Below are positions 22,644 to 33,552 of a DNA stretch of 64,000 bases, piece after piece. The position numbers and the translations under genes are program-made. Origin of the DNA: Camillea tinctor (lineage: Eukaryota; Ascomycota; Sordariomycetes; Xylariales; Xylariaceae); the NCBI GenBank assembly GCA_022578605.1, contig MU394065.1, forward strand, positions 372,001 to 436,000, given 5' to 3'. Positions within the stretch are counted from its first letter, which is position 1. Every line of letters starts with the position of its first letter. Under the pieces are notes generated by a model. That model did not search any database. It worked only from the letters and a program-made list of their open reading frames with translations, and had not been told where the DNA came from.

Positions 22644-24565
22644 TCACTTTCCTACGCAAAATCTACCGTACCTGATTAGCCAATTCTTCCGTGAATAACC
22701 AATAAGAACCAGTGCAGGAATAATGAAGGGGAGAGAGGGGGAGAGGGGACAGAATACTCACTTTTCAAAAATTACACCTAGGATCTCCTCGACGTCACCC
22801 GAGCCGCTACGGCCTGTAATTCTTCCAAGGCAGCTAGCAGCATAGCGGAGGTGTTCTGCAGTCATTGTGATGTCTGCGTCAAGGACGGGCGAGAGATCTT
22901 CGATCTCTCGTCCGTTCTCGTCGTCGATGTCTGTGGCAATGTCGATATAGTCCTCCAAGTGACCCCTACATTCCACCAGGAGTTGTCTTTGACGTTCGGT
23001 GACGCCGTGTAAGTCCTGGAGAGCTATAGGAAGTGATGTCATATTCTTGAAGGACAAGACTAAGTGATCTGCTACCCGTCTGACTCCGCCGGAATCTGTC
23101 TGGTCAGAACTTTGAAACGAGGCGCCTTTGCAGGAAATGGTGACAGGTTGTGTGGTCTCGAGACCCGTGATCTCACTTAGTACCGTGTTCCTGAAGTTGT
23201 CCAAGAGCATGTGGAGCTCCTCCTTAGAGATTAGGTCCGTCTTGTTTACTACCACAATGTGCTCCTGGCACTTAGCTGCTAACTCTAGGGTCTCGTGATC
23301 ATACCGTAGCTCATAGCCGCCTGACTGGTTCTGTTCTATGGCCACGAGAACAATGATTACATCAGACTGCACTGCCTTAGCTCTGGCTCTGCGGATACCC
23401 TCCTCTTCCACGGCCCCTAGTTTAGCGCTTTCCTGCCGAGAGCCCGAGGGCCCATATTCGACATCAGCCCTAAAACCTGCTGTATCGGCAAAAGTACAGA
23501 GATAACCCCTTATATCAAGGTTGGCCTCGACTATATCCCGAGTCGTGCCGGCCTCCCCCGAGACAATTGACGCTTCTCGACCCACTATCTGATTCATGAG
23601 CGAGCTTTTGCCAACGTTCGGCGGACCTAGGAGAGCAATCATGATACCATTACGCAAAAGCTCACTTCGTTCACTTGCTAATTCGTGCTTTTTGATGCCT
23701 TCTAGGATTTGCTTGACCAATATAGTCACATTTCCCAGGAGGGAGGCAGGTGATTCGTCAAAATGTTGATCTTCTGAAAAGTCAATTAAAGCCTCCATCT
23801 CGGCACGAGCCTGCAAGAGCTTGTGACGCCAATCGTCATAGGTGCGGCCTAGAGAACCGGACGCACCACGAACCGCGGCACGTCGCTGTTGCTCAGTTTC
23901 AGCCTCCAGCAACTCGCCGAGAGCCTCTACCTGAGCGAGGTCAAGTCGGTTGTTCAGGAACGCTCGCTTAGTAAATTCGCCTGGCTCAGCGTACCGGATA
24001 CGTCCGGTGCTAGTACATTGAGGTATCGCCGACAAGACGGCTTTCACAGTTGCACTTCCACCATGCACATGTAACTCCAGTACATCATCTCCAGTAGCCG
24101 TTTTCGGGCCGGGAAAATAGATAACTAAGGCGGCCGAGTCGAGCACATCCGACCCCCCTGACCGCGGATGATATAATTTTCTCACGGTAGCATACCGAGG
24201 TTTCAGTGGACTCTTGTTTGGACAAAGTTCTCGATAGATCTTTCCAGAAAGTTCTCTTAGCATGATTCACCTCAGACTATCAAAGAGGTACCCACGTGTT
24301 CGCAGGATGGTCCTGATGCCCGTACAACCGCTATACCGGCTTTACCCACGGCCGTAGACAATGCGTAGATAGTATCGTCCTGCTGTCTCGGGAGAGGTCT
24401 ACTCTCGACAGACTTCCCACTTCCGTTGTGTCTCGCAAATCCCGTCCCGAAGAACACCCTTGCCTCCCAAGGGAGCGGAAATGCACGAAGGGAGTGGGCC
24501 CGTGAGAGGGCTTTCCGGCATATGAGCTCACATGCCGACACACACCCGATGACAGTGCGATGCAT
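22644..24565 (-). CDS. MSS1: Mitochondrial tRNA modification GTPase (MnmE/TrmE family)
   Basis: Three exons (24565-24296, 24239-22762, 22662-22644) give 588 residues. The first ATG after an in-frame upstream stop is at 24565 and opens a basic N-terminus suited to mitochondrial import. Exon 1 contains the MnmE N-terminal motif DDTIYALSTAVGKAGIAVVR; exon 2 continues IYRELCPNK and PRYATVRKLYHP. The G domain shows the P-loop GPPNVGKSS (~292), TTRD (~320), DTAG (~340) and NKTD (~420). The third exon is only 19 nt and encodes FCVGK, the family's C-terminal signature with the catalytic cysteine, reached through a GTGAGT donor overlapping an apparent TGA. With its partner Mto1 the enzyme builds the 5-carboxymethylaminomethyl group on wobble uridine of mitochondrial tRNAs. 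Confidence 0.93.
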
Positions 24566-25049
24566 GAGCCGAGCCCCCAAGGGTCCCCTATTTTACCAGA
24601 AGACACCCAAATACGGGTAGGATTCAGAGACCGCAAGGCTTATCTGCCGATAAGATGTCTTTTAATAGAAGAATTATGGGGAGTGGATTATAGATATTAG
24701 TAAGATGTCGACATAAGAAGCATGTAAAGGAAGAAAAAGAAGAAGGGAGACATGCAATTGTGAAACAGTTATAGCCTATTCGTTCTGTGCCACTAGAAAA
24801 GGTACTTTGGGACATTGGGAAAGACGCTACGAGGATTTACCTTGTTTCTGATTGGCTCCTTGGAAAGACCCAGTTTTATTTGTGGCTGACCGCCTTCACC
24901 GCCTTGAAGATTTAGAACGGCAGAATCTTTTTTTTTTTCCCAACTCAAGTCTCCAACTTCGTGCAGAAGCTTGTCGCCCCTCTAACCATCCGCCTGCTAT
25001 CAAACGTATCTATCGCGCAAACACATCAACAGGTTACCAATTGCCCAGG
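24566..25049. promoter_or_regulatory. Divergent promoter region, MSS1 / MAK16
   Basis: 484 bases between the two start codons. Nothing specific is recognised apart from a T-run near 24,930. Confidence 0.45.
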
Positions 25050-26478
25050 ATGAGTGACGAAATCGTCTGGAATATAATAAATCAGAGCTTCTGGGTTAGT
25101 ATTAAATCCGAATTAAATTTTACGCTGGAAACGCCGTGCTGACATTAGTTTATCTAGTATGTGACAACGCTTTTTTTTCGGCCTGTTCTTGATCGATCTT
25201 GTGATCTTTTAAGGAAGTATTGAATGATATACTGACAGACAAATAACAGCTCCTTCAAACTAAAGTAATACATTACTTGCCTAGAAGCTCCGGCGTGGGG
25301 ATTGTTGTATTGATCTTTGACTAGAACAACGAAAGAGAAGACTTTCTGCCGGAACGAATACAATGTTACCGGGCTATGCAACCGGCAGAGTTGCCCTCTG
25401 GCCAACTCGAGATATTGCACAGTCCGCGCATCGGTAAGCCTGATGAGTATTATCTTTCTCCGATAGCCAGCCTAATCTGTTTCCAATACAGGCAAAAGGA
25501 ACAATCTATCTATACATAAAAACAATTGTAAGCGGTTTTGCATACTCATTATCCATTGGGCACATTCTAATTATGACCTAGGAACGAGCACATATGCCGG
25601 CGAAGCTAGTAGGTTTCTCTTTTGAGCCCTACGTGATTATACCTAACATGCTGGGTCTTAGTGGGAAAAAATAAAACTGTCGGCATCCTATCCGGAGGCG
25701 TTGAAGCAAATCGACCAGCTCCTCCAATTCTTCCCCCAGTTCCTAATCCACAAGGCCAAGCAGCGAGTCACACGGTAGGTTCAATAAGCCATCTGTTTCA
25801 GTGTTGAAGTCACAAACTAACGTCCTGGAAAGACTTACACAGGTAGCCATACGCACCAGACGTCTAGCGAAGGAAGAAGCCCGTCTGGGTGAGCGTATCG
25901 TGCCAAAACTAGCGCCGAAGGTGAAACGGCGAGAAGAGACCCGCGAACGAAAAGCAGAAGCGGCAGCCAAACTGGAACGCTCGATCGAGCGCGAACTTCT
26001 GGAACGTTTACGACAGGGCGCTTACGGCGATCAACCGCTCAACGTCAGTGAAACCATCTGGAAGAAGGTCCTCAATGCTATGGAGCGTGAGGGCGAAGGC
26101 GTTAGAGATACGGACTTGGATCAGGGTATTGAGGAAGAGGAGGATGAATCCGAGGATGGTGAGAGAGAAGTTGAATACGAAGAGGAGGAGGAGGAAGATG
26201 GAGCTGTCGAGTACATCAGCGATTTCGAGGAAAGCGATGACGACCTAGAAGACATCGAGGATTGGCTGGGAAGCGAAGAATCAGAAGAAGACCCATCAGA
26301 TGACGAGGAGAGCGAAAACGAATCAACGGAGAAGAAGTCCGCGGCTGCCGGCGATAAGAGGAAGAGAGGACCGGCCTCTCAGATAAAGCCAAAGAAGATC
26401 GTCCGCCGCAGACCGGCGATGGAAAGGGAGCAGGAGCACGAGGAGTTACGCCACGAAAGGGCAGAGCTCGCATTTTAA
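25050..26478 (+). CDS. MAK16: MAK16-like 60S ribosome biogenesis factor, reading frame disrupted
   Basis: Seven exons can be traced: 25050-25093/4, 25249-25263, 25324-25433, 25492-25527, 25582-25608, 25662-25774 and 25833-26478. They encode [37 protein letters not shown], then the [12 protein letters not shown] region, [24 protein letters not shown], the [16 protein letters not shown] helix and [15 protein letters not shown], followed by a Glu/Asp-rich acidic tail and basic C-terminus. This is MAK16, a nucleolar factor that binds pre-60S particles and has conserved metal-cluster cysteines. Exon 3 has one extra A (25379-25381, AAA where AA is expected), which shifts the frame between GLC and NRQSC. 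The first splice also fails to restore phase with the usual acceptor unless a G is removed (25093-25095, GGG). All downstream exons are intact, so assembly error is as likely as pseudogenisation. Confidence 0.82.
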
Positions 26479-27219
26479 AATCGACATTCTTGGAGCGGGT
26501 ATATGATTTCTTAGGTAGTGTAGAGCTTCCCAATTACTGCCTCAATTTTGATACCCCTAATTGCTACCTTAAGTACCTATGTACTACTAGCGTACGGAGT
26601 ACTACCACTTACACACAGGTAGATAAAACAGCATAGTATAGGTAGTATGAAAACGGCTATTTAATTCATTGGACAATGGGGGTGATTTGGTGCGACACTG
26701 TCCCCCTCATGATGATGCAGATTTAATGTGTGTGGTACCTGACGAGGTTGGAGTCTAGCAATTTTTAGCCATTCTCCGGCGCATAAAAGGTTCAAGGTTG
26801 TTTGTATGCAACGAACGAAGCGGGGCAACTCCACTATAATTATGCGTAAAACTCCCCCCAATTCACCCCAATTTCTGGACACAAGCACAAGACCGGGTGA
26901 AATTAGCCAGCTTTTTTTTTTCTTATTCCCCCAGTCAACCTCCTTAGCGACCTTTCAATTCCCTTCATCCCACACAACATAGACGTCAGCGAATTCGCTT
27001 CGCAACCAACCACACCATACCACATACCTACTCACTTAAAACTGTTGGATACAAATACAACGCCAACTTCCACAGATATACATTCTCGAAGGCCCTTCGT
27101 AACAAACCGAAACTCTCAACCCCCATATTCTTGAACTACTATCGCACGCGTCTGTCTGAGAGAGAGAGAACACGTCCCCTGTCGCGAACTGCTGCTCCCT
27201 GCTCTCGGGGCTCAGCAAC
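26479..27219. other. Intergenic; 5' flank and leader of the MSO1-like gene
   Basis: The last 250 bases are a C/A/T-rich leader before the ATG at 27220. No other feature is visible. Confidence 0.5.
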
Positions 27220-28020
27220 ATGTCGAACTGGTATAGCAACATCGTCGGCGCGACCACATCTAAGATCTCCAACCTTCAACGATCATTTTTAAGTAGCGAA
27301 GCGGACGGCGACACGGAGGATGACACTCACGTTTGCAGGGTGCTCCGTTCTTATTACATCGAAAAAGGACGACCTTTTCCAGGCTGGCTACCACCTGACC
27401 CTAAGGCACCCCCGCCAGTTACGCCCGTATACTCGCAGCCCGCCCAGGTAGGATCGCGATATGGCGGTATGGCACAGCAGCCCCAGGGCGGCAGCTTGAG
27501 CTCGTTGTGGGACAACAACCCCGTCTCCCAACCCCAAGACGCACAGAGCTTGCGGAGGGGCCGCGGTGCGCCGCCGCCCCTGAGGAATGTAGATTCGAGA
27601 AATAGCCCTTTCCGAAACTCGGACCCTTCAGCAGGAAATCCTGGGCGAGACGATGTACATGCAAGACCACTGCCCTCTCAGAGAGCAGGAAGTTATCAAA
27701 GTGGTGCGGCCCCAGTTAGCTCGGGTGGAGGCTCGGCTCAGGACAGGTTGAAACAGCGATTACTGGGAGGCTCAAGAACAGCCAGTCCGACCTCAGCTGG
27801 ACCATTCAATCCGCCTTCGCAAAGAGGAGGTGGGGATTACGAAGATCGGTTTGCACCCGGGGGCGTGTACGATAGTGGTAGCGGGGGTGGGAGCAATAGA
27901 CCTCACATGGGAGCGAATGCTCCGTGGCAGAGCTCCGAGGATTTCTCCAGCTCGGGAGGTGGTGGGCGACTCGGAGGTCGAAGGGCGGGGGGACTACCTA
28001 GCGGCCCTCGGATGAGATAA
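27220..28020 (+). CDS. Mso1-like Sec1-binding protein
   Basis: A single-exon ORF of 266 residues starts at an ATG at 27220. Residues 1-65 match the Mso1 N-terminal Sec1-binding domain pattern: MSNWYSNIVGATTSKISNL, FLSSEADGDTEDDTHVCRVL, then RSYYIEKGRPFPGWLPPDP. In yeast Mso1 binds the SM protein Sec1 at sites of exocytosis and promotes SNARE-mediated vesicle fusion. The remaining 200 residues are low-complexity, rich in Gly, Ser, Pro and Arg (SSGGGSAQDRLKQRLLGG and a Gly-rich end), probably disordered. The gene symbol is left empty because only the N-terminal domain is diagnostic. Confidence 0.85.
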   Translation: MSNWYSNIVGATTSKISNLQRSFLSSEADGDTEDDTHVCRVLRSYYIEKGRPFPGWLPPDPKAPPPVTPVYSQPAQVGSRYGGMAQQPQGGSLSSLWDNNPVSQPQDAQSLRRGRGAPPPLRNVDSRNSPFRNSDPSAGNPGRDDVHARPLPSQRAGSYQSGAAPVSSGGGSAQDRLKQRLLGGSRTASPTSAGPFNPPSQRGGGDYEDRFAPGGVYDSGSGGGSNRPHMGANAPWQSSEDFSSSGGGGRLGGRRAGGLPSGPRMR

Positions 28021-29177
28021 TGATTTGGACTAGAACGGAACGGATAGTCCCAAGCGACTTGTGCTCCCAAGATGCTGGCATCGCGAATTTTTATTTTTCA
28101 GGCTTGGAGTTTGGAGTCAACCGCATTCTCCACTGCGAACAAACGAGTGGGAAAACGGGCATAAAGAAAAAGAATGGAGTTGTTGGCGTTCTCATGACGA
28201 AGCCTTCCAACGCAACTACGATCACCAATCACAAATTACACATCAGGGCGGAGAAGAACCGGCGACGATCAATATAGGGAGGTGTTCGTGCTTCATCAAC
28301 CCGCCGGCTTACGACTTAACAACATGTACGTGTACTAAATGGACAGGAACTTAATAGAAAGGCATGGTGAGCTAGACGTTCAGCATTCCGCATTGAAGGA
28401 GATGGAGAGTTGGGAGTCTTCTTTTTTGTACAGCATGGAGGAAGGGAAAGGAGAAGGAGGGGGAGGGGAAGGGGGAGGGAATCTAGGTAGAATACAAGAA
28501 TCATACACCTAACCTAATACAGTCTTCATCAAAAAATTAAAATTTTACATTATGGTATCAGTGAGTGACAAATTACTAGTGTTCCCAGCTTAGATCATGA
28601 TATTAATTCTGCTGCCTATAGTGTCGGTGTCATGGTTTACGTGTTCAGGGGGGGGAGAGAAGGGGGTGCTAGAAAGGCATCACGCAGTCTTTGTGGCTTG
28701 GGCAGGTGACAATGTCTAGGTTAGCAGGTACAAAGCGGATACCAGGAGGTATCAGTACCAAAGTGACAGTGTTTTAGGACAGCATTTTACGTGTATTTGC
28801 AAAGTGGCAGTACCAATGGTCATACCCCCCCTTCCCAATGCAAGTGCTGAACAATGAGCTCACGTTTATAGGGTGGGGTTGAGGGGGGGTTCTGGGGGGG
28901 TTTAGGTACCTACTTTCTACTTTAGGTACATACTTTCCAACTTATACATTCGATGCTCACATGTCCGACAGCTGCAGCATCCCTCAACCATTCCGATAAA
29001 CTTACCCTAACCTTAGGATACAGTAACCTTAATTCTTTACTTCTTTTTTTTTTCTTCTCTTTACTCCTTTCTTGAAATAAATCATAACAGATCACCGATA
29101 AAAAACATACTTGTTGCATATAATCCCGTCCAACATTCTCTTTTAACCCCATTCATCCATCCACCCGAGAGCTGGCG
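28021..29177. other. Intergenic, no gene seen
   Basis: 3' flank of the MSO1-like gene followed by the GYP7 promoter. G-runs (about 28,650, 28,880-28,900) and TAGGTAC/TACCTAC motifs (28,901-28,930) are the only structure noted. Confidence 0.5.
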
Positions 29178-31826
29178 ATGACATCAGGTTCCCCACCACG
29201 TCAAGCTAGCTCACCAACGGGCAGCTTTTTCGCTATGAGCGATGACGAGGAGGGTGAATATGAGACCATCACACATACTGAATCCGGTCGAGGTGTCAAG
29301 CTTCTATTTTCCAAAAGCAAGGTCTACATCCACCCTACACCCTCGGCCAAGGACAATATCTGCGGTTATGTAGCCTTGCTGCAGCAGAAAGGCCACCGCG
29401 GTGGCGAACGCCCGTCCTCGTCCTCATCCCGCGCTTCCGAATCCCTCGCCTCGGCTGACCTCCTCCTGGCCTGGCTCCCCGAAGCCTCGCTGGGTGAAGC
29501 CGCAAGCATCTATGTAAAAGTAGACCTGACCGATGCCGATTCCCCTCCGAAACAGAGCTACCTTGTACCACCACCTCCCACCGTCACTACCCACCGCGGC
29601 TCCATCGGCCACTATGCCTTCGCCATCCCCGTTAGCGCAATATACTCCCTTCTCGTGCGACCACCCAGCCTGGGGTGGTGGTTCGGTTCCCTCGTCATCA
29701 ATACTAGAGCCGGGGACAGCTTCCCGGCCCTGTTCTTCCACGACAGCGAGTGCCAGTCGACAATATTGCAGAAGAAGAAGCGAGCCAAGGAGAGCTTCGA
29801 TCCGTTTGGTGAGAACGGGCAGATGTTCTGGGGCGGTGATGAGGTGCTCCGCTGGTTGAAGCGCTATGTTCGCATCGAGAGAAGTGGTGCGGAGCCAAAC
29901 ATATACTTGGTCGAACCGACAAAGGAAGACAGCGAGGCGTTCGGCGGCAAACTGACTTCTAGCACTCCTTCCACCATCGGCCGCCAGGACTCTTCCCAGG
30001 GCATATCGACGCGAGGGGCCGCAGGGGCATCGCCCGCAGGCTCGAGCCGGCAAGGCCACGACGCTGGTATGGATCCGGTCATGAAGTTTGTAAAGGAGAC
30101 CGGCTGGAACCTCATGGAGAAGTTCAGCAAGGTTACCACATTCACGCGGAGAACGGCGCACGACATCATCGAGAACCCCAAGGTCCCGCCCCAGGTGCGC
30201 AAGTTGCTGCGGAGTCCTGAAGTACAAACGATACAGGACGAGTTCGATAGCGCTAGGATCTACTTGGCGCGGTGGGCTATGGGCATCGCCGAGCAGAGCG
30301 AGCGCGACCGCAGCCAGAGAATATGGACCGCGCGCGATGTCATGGAAATGGAGGATACCGATGTTGGGGAATTCGAGTTGTTAGAAACGACAAGCTCTCT
30401 GTCCCTCGGAGAACGGAGGAGACCCGTGACCCTGAAGGAGTGGAACAGCTTCTTCGACCCACACTCTGGTAGACTGGCTATCACCGTGAATGAAGTTAAG
30501 GAGCGTATTTTCCACGGTGGCTTGGATCCGGATGAAGGGGTGCGCAAGGAAGCGTGGCTGTTCCTACTCGGTGTATACGACTGGTATAGTACGGCCGAGG
30601 AACGGAAAGCACAGATCGCATCCTTAAGAGATGAGTATGTGAAGTTGAAGGCGTCGTGGTGGGAAAGGCTAGTAGATCTTGGTGGCGAGGGTGAGGAGGG
30701 TGAGTGGTGGAGAGAGCAGAGGGCAAGGATCGGTAAGTTGAATAGCCCCCTTACCCCTTTACTACTTAAACATTCGCTTACGCTAGCTCTAGAGAAGGAT
30801 GTACACCGGACAGACAGGACTGTCCCCATTTTTGCCGGGGAGGATATACCTCATCCGGACCCAGACTCTCCCTTCGCTTCTGTAGGGACTAATGTACACA
30901 TGGAGCAGTTGAAGGACATGCTACTTACCTACAACGAGTACAATAAGGATCTTGGCTACGTCCAGGGAATGTCCGATTTGCTCGCACCGATATACGCCAT
31001 CATGCAAGACGATGCGATTGCCTTCTGGGGCTTCCAGCGCTTCATGGACCGGATGGAGAGGAACTTCCTGCGCGACCAGTCGGGCATGCGTAACCAGCTC
31101 ACGACCCTCGACCACCTGGTGCAGTTCATGGATCCCAAGCTGTACGCGCACCTGCAATCGGCCGATAGCACCAACTTCTTTTTCTTCTTCCGTATGTTAC
31201 TCGTCTGGTACAAGCGCGAATTCGGCTGGATGGACGTGCTTCACTTGTGGGAGGTGCTGTGGACCGACTACCTCACCAGCAGCTTTCACTTGTTTGTTGC
31301 GCTGGCGATCCTCGAGAAGCACAGGGATGTGATAATGACGCATCTACAACACTTTGACGAGGTGCTTAAATATGGTATGTTTTTTCTTTACTGTTACTTT
31401 TTCCTTGCCATTCCTGCCTCTAGGAATAGAATGCTAACTTTGATACTAGTCAATGAGCTATCGGGCACAATAGACCTCGAGTCGACGCTTATACGCGCAG
31501 AGGTTTTGTTCCGCCGCTTCCAACGGCTCATCGAGGCCATCGACAAGAAGCAAAACTTCCCAACGCCACGTCTGCTCTCAAACCCGTCACCATCAACATC
31601 ACCATCATTATCATCATCATCATCACCCCCTAGGTCCTCTTCTCCTTCGACAGCAGCAGGAACGACTACCGCTACTACTACTAATACTAATACACCGCGG
31701 AGAAATAACGGCAAGGCGCCTGAGGATCAAACAGCTAATAGCAAGAAGACGATCACGCCGGAGCTAAGGAAGTTGCTCAGCAAGGAGGTTGAGGTGCTGC
31801 CAAAGAAGGCAGGGCAGAAAAAATAA
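29178..31826 (+). CDS. GYP7: Rab GTPase-activating protein, TBC domain (GYP7/TBC1D15 type)
   Basis: Exons 29178-30732, 30793-31374 and 31450-31826 give 837 residues. An N-terminal DUF3548-type region (GRGVKLLFSKSKVYIHPTP near residue 40) is typical of GYP7/TBC1D15. The TBC domain starts near residue 430 (FHGGLDPDEGVRKEAWLFLLG). The arginine finger IEKDVHRTDR (~520) is created by splicing, and the glutamine finger YVQGMSDLL lies near 574. GYP7 accelerates GTP hydrolysis on Ypt7/Rab7-type GTPases in endosome-vacuole traffic. Both introns (60 and 75 nt) are multiples of three without stops, so the unspliced frame stays open; the joined form is chosen because it restores the family motifs. The Ser/Thr/Pro-rich C-terminus is low-complexity. 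Confidence 0.93.
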   Translation: MTSGSPPRQASSPTGSFFAMSDDEEGEYETITHTESGRGVKLLFSKSKVYIHPTPSAKDNICGYVALLQQKGHRGGERPSSSSSRASESLASADLLLAWLPEASLGEAASIYVKVDLTDADSPPKQSYLVPPPPTVTTHRGSIGHYAFAIPVSAIYSLLVRPPSLGWWFGSLVINTRAGDSFPALFFHDSECQSTILQKKKRAKESFDPFGENGQMFWGGDEVLRWLKRYVRIERSGAEPNIYLVEPTKEDSEAFGGKLTSSTPSTIGRQDSSQGISTRGAAGASPAGSSRQGHDAGMDPVMKFVKETGWNLMEKFSKVTTFTRRTAHDIIENPKVPPQVRKLLRSPEVQTIQDEFDSARIYLARWAMGIAEQSERDRSQRIWTARDVMEMEDTDVGEFELLETTSSLSLGERRRPVTLKEWNSFFDPHSGRLAITVNEVKERIFHGGLDPDEGVRKEAWLFLLGVYDWYSTAEERKAQIASLRDEYVKLKASWWERLVDLGGEGEEGEWWREQRARIGKLNSPLTPLLLKHSLTLALEKDVHRTDRTVPIFAGEDIPHPDPDSPFASVGTNVHMEQLKDMLLTYNEYNKDLGYVQGMSDLLAPIYAIMQDDAIAFWGFQRFMDRMERNFLRDQSGMRNQLTTLDHLVQFMDPKLYAHLQSADSTNFFFFFRMLLVWYKREFGWMDVLHLWEVLWTDYLTSSFHLFVALAILEKHRDVIMTHLQHFDEVLKYGMFFLYCYFFLAIPASRNRMLTLILVNELSGTIDLESTLIRAEVLFRRFQRLIEAIDKKQNFPTPRLLSNPSPSTSPSLSSSSSPPRSSSPSTAAGTTTATTTNTNTPRRNNGKAPEDQTANSKKTITPELRKLLSKEVEVLPKKAGQKK

Positions 31827-33053
31827 AGATCAGGTAGCTGGACAGTCTATGCCCGGTACCCAGGTAGAGTAGCTAAAGGGGGCGAGAAGAGTGGGGGTAG
31901 AGGTCTATAGTGGCGTGGATGATTACATAGGTAGGGATAAACCGTGTGATACAGTAATAAGGACAGATGGTAAAAAGATTAATGTAAAATGTGATGGTGT
32001 AGGCACTACAGACACGGAGGGAGGGTTGGAAACAGAGAGGAGAGCGTGACTAGGAATTTAAACTTTATTCCGTACGTGTACTGAGGAAGCATATAAGTTA
32101 TGCAAATGCACACCTGGATATGGTTCATTAATCTATCTAGGTAAGCGAACAAACAGACAAACAGATGGTAGTGCAGATCTCCTGTCCGGCGTTGAGGGCT
32201 TATGCGACTGATTCTATGTATTCGTATAGGAAGGATTGGCAAAGGTGCGAGCTTGAAAAATGAAAAATCGACATGATAAATGAATCCATGAAATTTTAAA
32301 AGAAAGGGGTAGGGGAGGGGACTCACTACGTACCTAAGATAGGATTCAACAGTTCTAGGCTAGGTTAGTCATGATATAGAAAGTGAGAGAGCCAGGGAAG
32401 CTTAGAATCGCCTCGAAACCATGTTTGCTGAAAGACCTTGGTATTGAAATCAACTGGGGACTACCTGCGCCTTTCATGCAAAATGGAAGAAAACTGAACA
32501 ACAAAAATAAACCCTCCCCTTTCCCAAAAAACCAGTAAATATGATACATATTCGATATAAGCCCTTCTAGCCGTTACACTCACTAACAGATGATAAGACA
32601 GAGCCGAGTCGCATTACCTTCTCTCTGCTCCTCTCCCCTGGTCCGTTCCCTTTTTATTCTCTCTCTTTCTCTCTTTTCGACATTATCCACTCCTTAAAAA
32701 AAAGAAAAGCGGAAGAAGGCATATTTTTATATCCATCCTCCTTAGCCCATGGTTGGTTGGTTTTCTATTAGAGAACAGAACACAGTTAGAAAGGGGGGAT
32801 GGATGAGCCTTTTCCTCTCTAGCTGATCTATTCCTTGCGCCAGGGGAGCCCGGCCCTTTTCATTCCAAGCTGATGTTTCGGTATAGCTTTTCCCTTGCCA
32901 AGTTTTTCTTGTTTCTTTCCTTTCTTTTTTTTTTCTCTTTTTCTTCTTCTTGCGGTAAGGAGGTAGGTAAGATACCTAACATTTTAGATAATGTGTATTA
33001 TCGTCCCCCTTCCCCCCTTCGGAGGCAGGAAACATCACGGAACCAATAAAACC
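31827..33053. other. Intergenic between convergent genes
   Basis: 1.2 kb between the GYP7 and VPS55 stops, with T/C-rich tracts around 32,650-32,960. No gene is visible. Confidence 0.5.
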
Positions 33054-33552
33054 CTAGAATTCCTGCTCCTCCTGGAAGAACATGCCGAAGCTGATGATGG
33101 TGCCGTAGATCAGCAGGCCGCCGATGACGCACATGACCATGGCGCCCATCTCGATGAGGTGCGAGTGCGCGAGGACGGCAGGCAGAGCTAAAATAATGAA
33201 TATCATCTTAGCCAACATAGATCCCTTTTTTTTTTTCGCGTTACAAGACAGAAGGAGAGAGAAAAGAAAAAGGAAAGAAAGAAAACGTACCGATCCCCAT
33301 AACGACCATGAACCCGGTGCAGAAACGCCCCAGGTCGAGCACGGCGTTACCCCCCGAGCTCTCGACAAAGTCGTCGGGGTTGGCGCAGCGCCCGCAGATC
33401 CAGTTGGGCACGGGGGCCAGCACGTACGTGGCCACCACCAGAAGCGGGTAGTAGACCTTCCACAGCGCGCACGACAGGATCACCAGCAGGAAGCCCACGG
33501 CGAGCACGAACGAGAGCGCGATGATGGTCTTGAGGCCTGCGGACGGCATCAT
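33054..33552 (-). CDS. VPS55: Vacuolar protein sorting protein 55 (LEPROT family)
   Basis: Exons 33552-33291 and 33187-33054 join in phase 1 across a 103-nt GTACGT intron to give 131 residues. The protein has four hydrophobic segments: TIIALSFVLAVGFLLVILSC, PLLVVATYVLAPVPNWICG, a helix spanning the splice (TGFMVVMGIALPAVLAHS), and MVMCVIGGLLIYGTIISF. It ends FGMFFQEEQEF, the family's characteristic C-terminus. VPS55 is a small four-pass endosomal membrane protein that works with Vps68 in late endosome to vacuole transport and ESCRT-dependent sorting. Two adjacent ATGs (33552 and 33549) are possible starts. Confidence 0.94.

Noticed and set aside
26130..26330. GAG/GAT-rich tract that could be called a microsatellite
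   Set aside because: It is the coding sequence of the acidic tail of MAK16, which is expected for the family.
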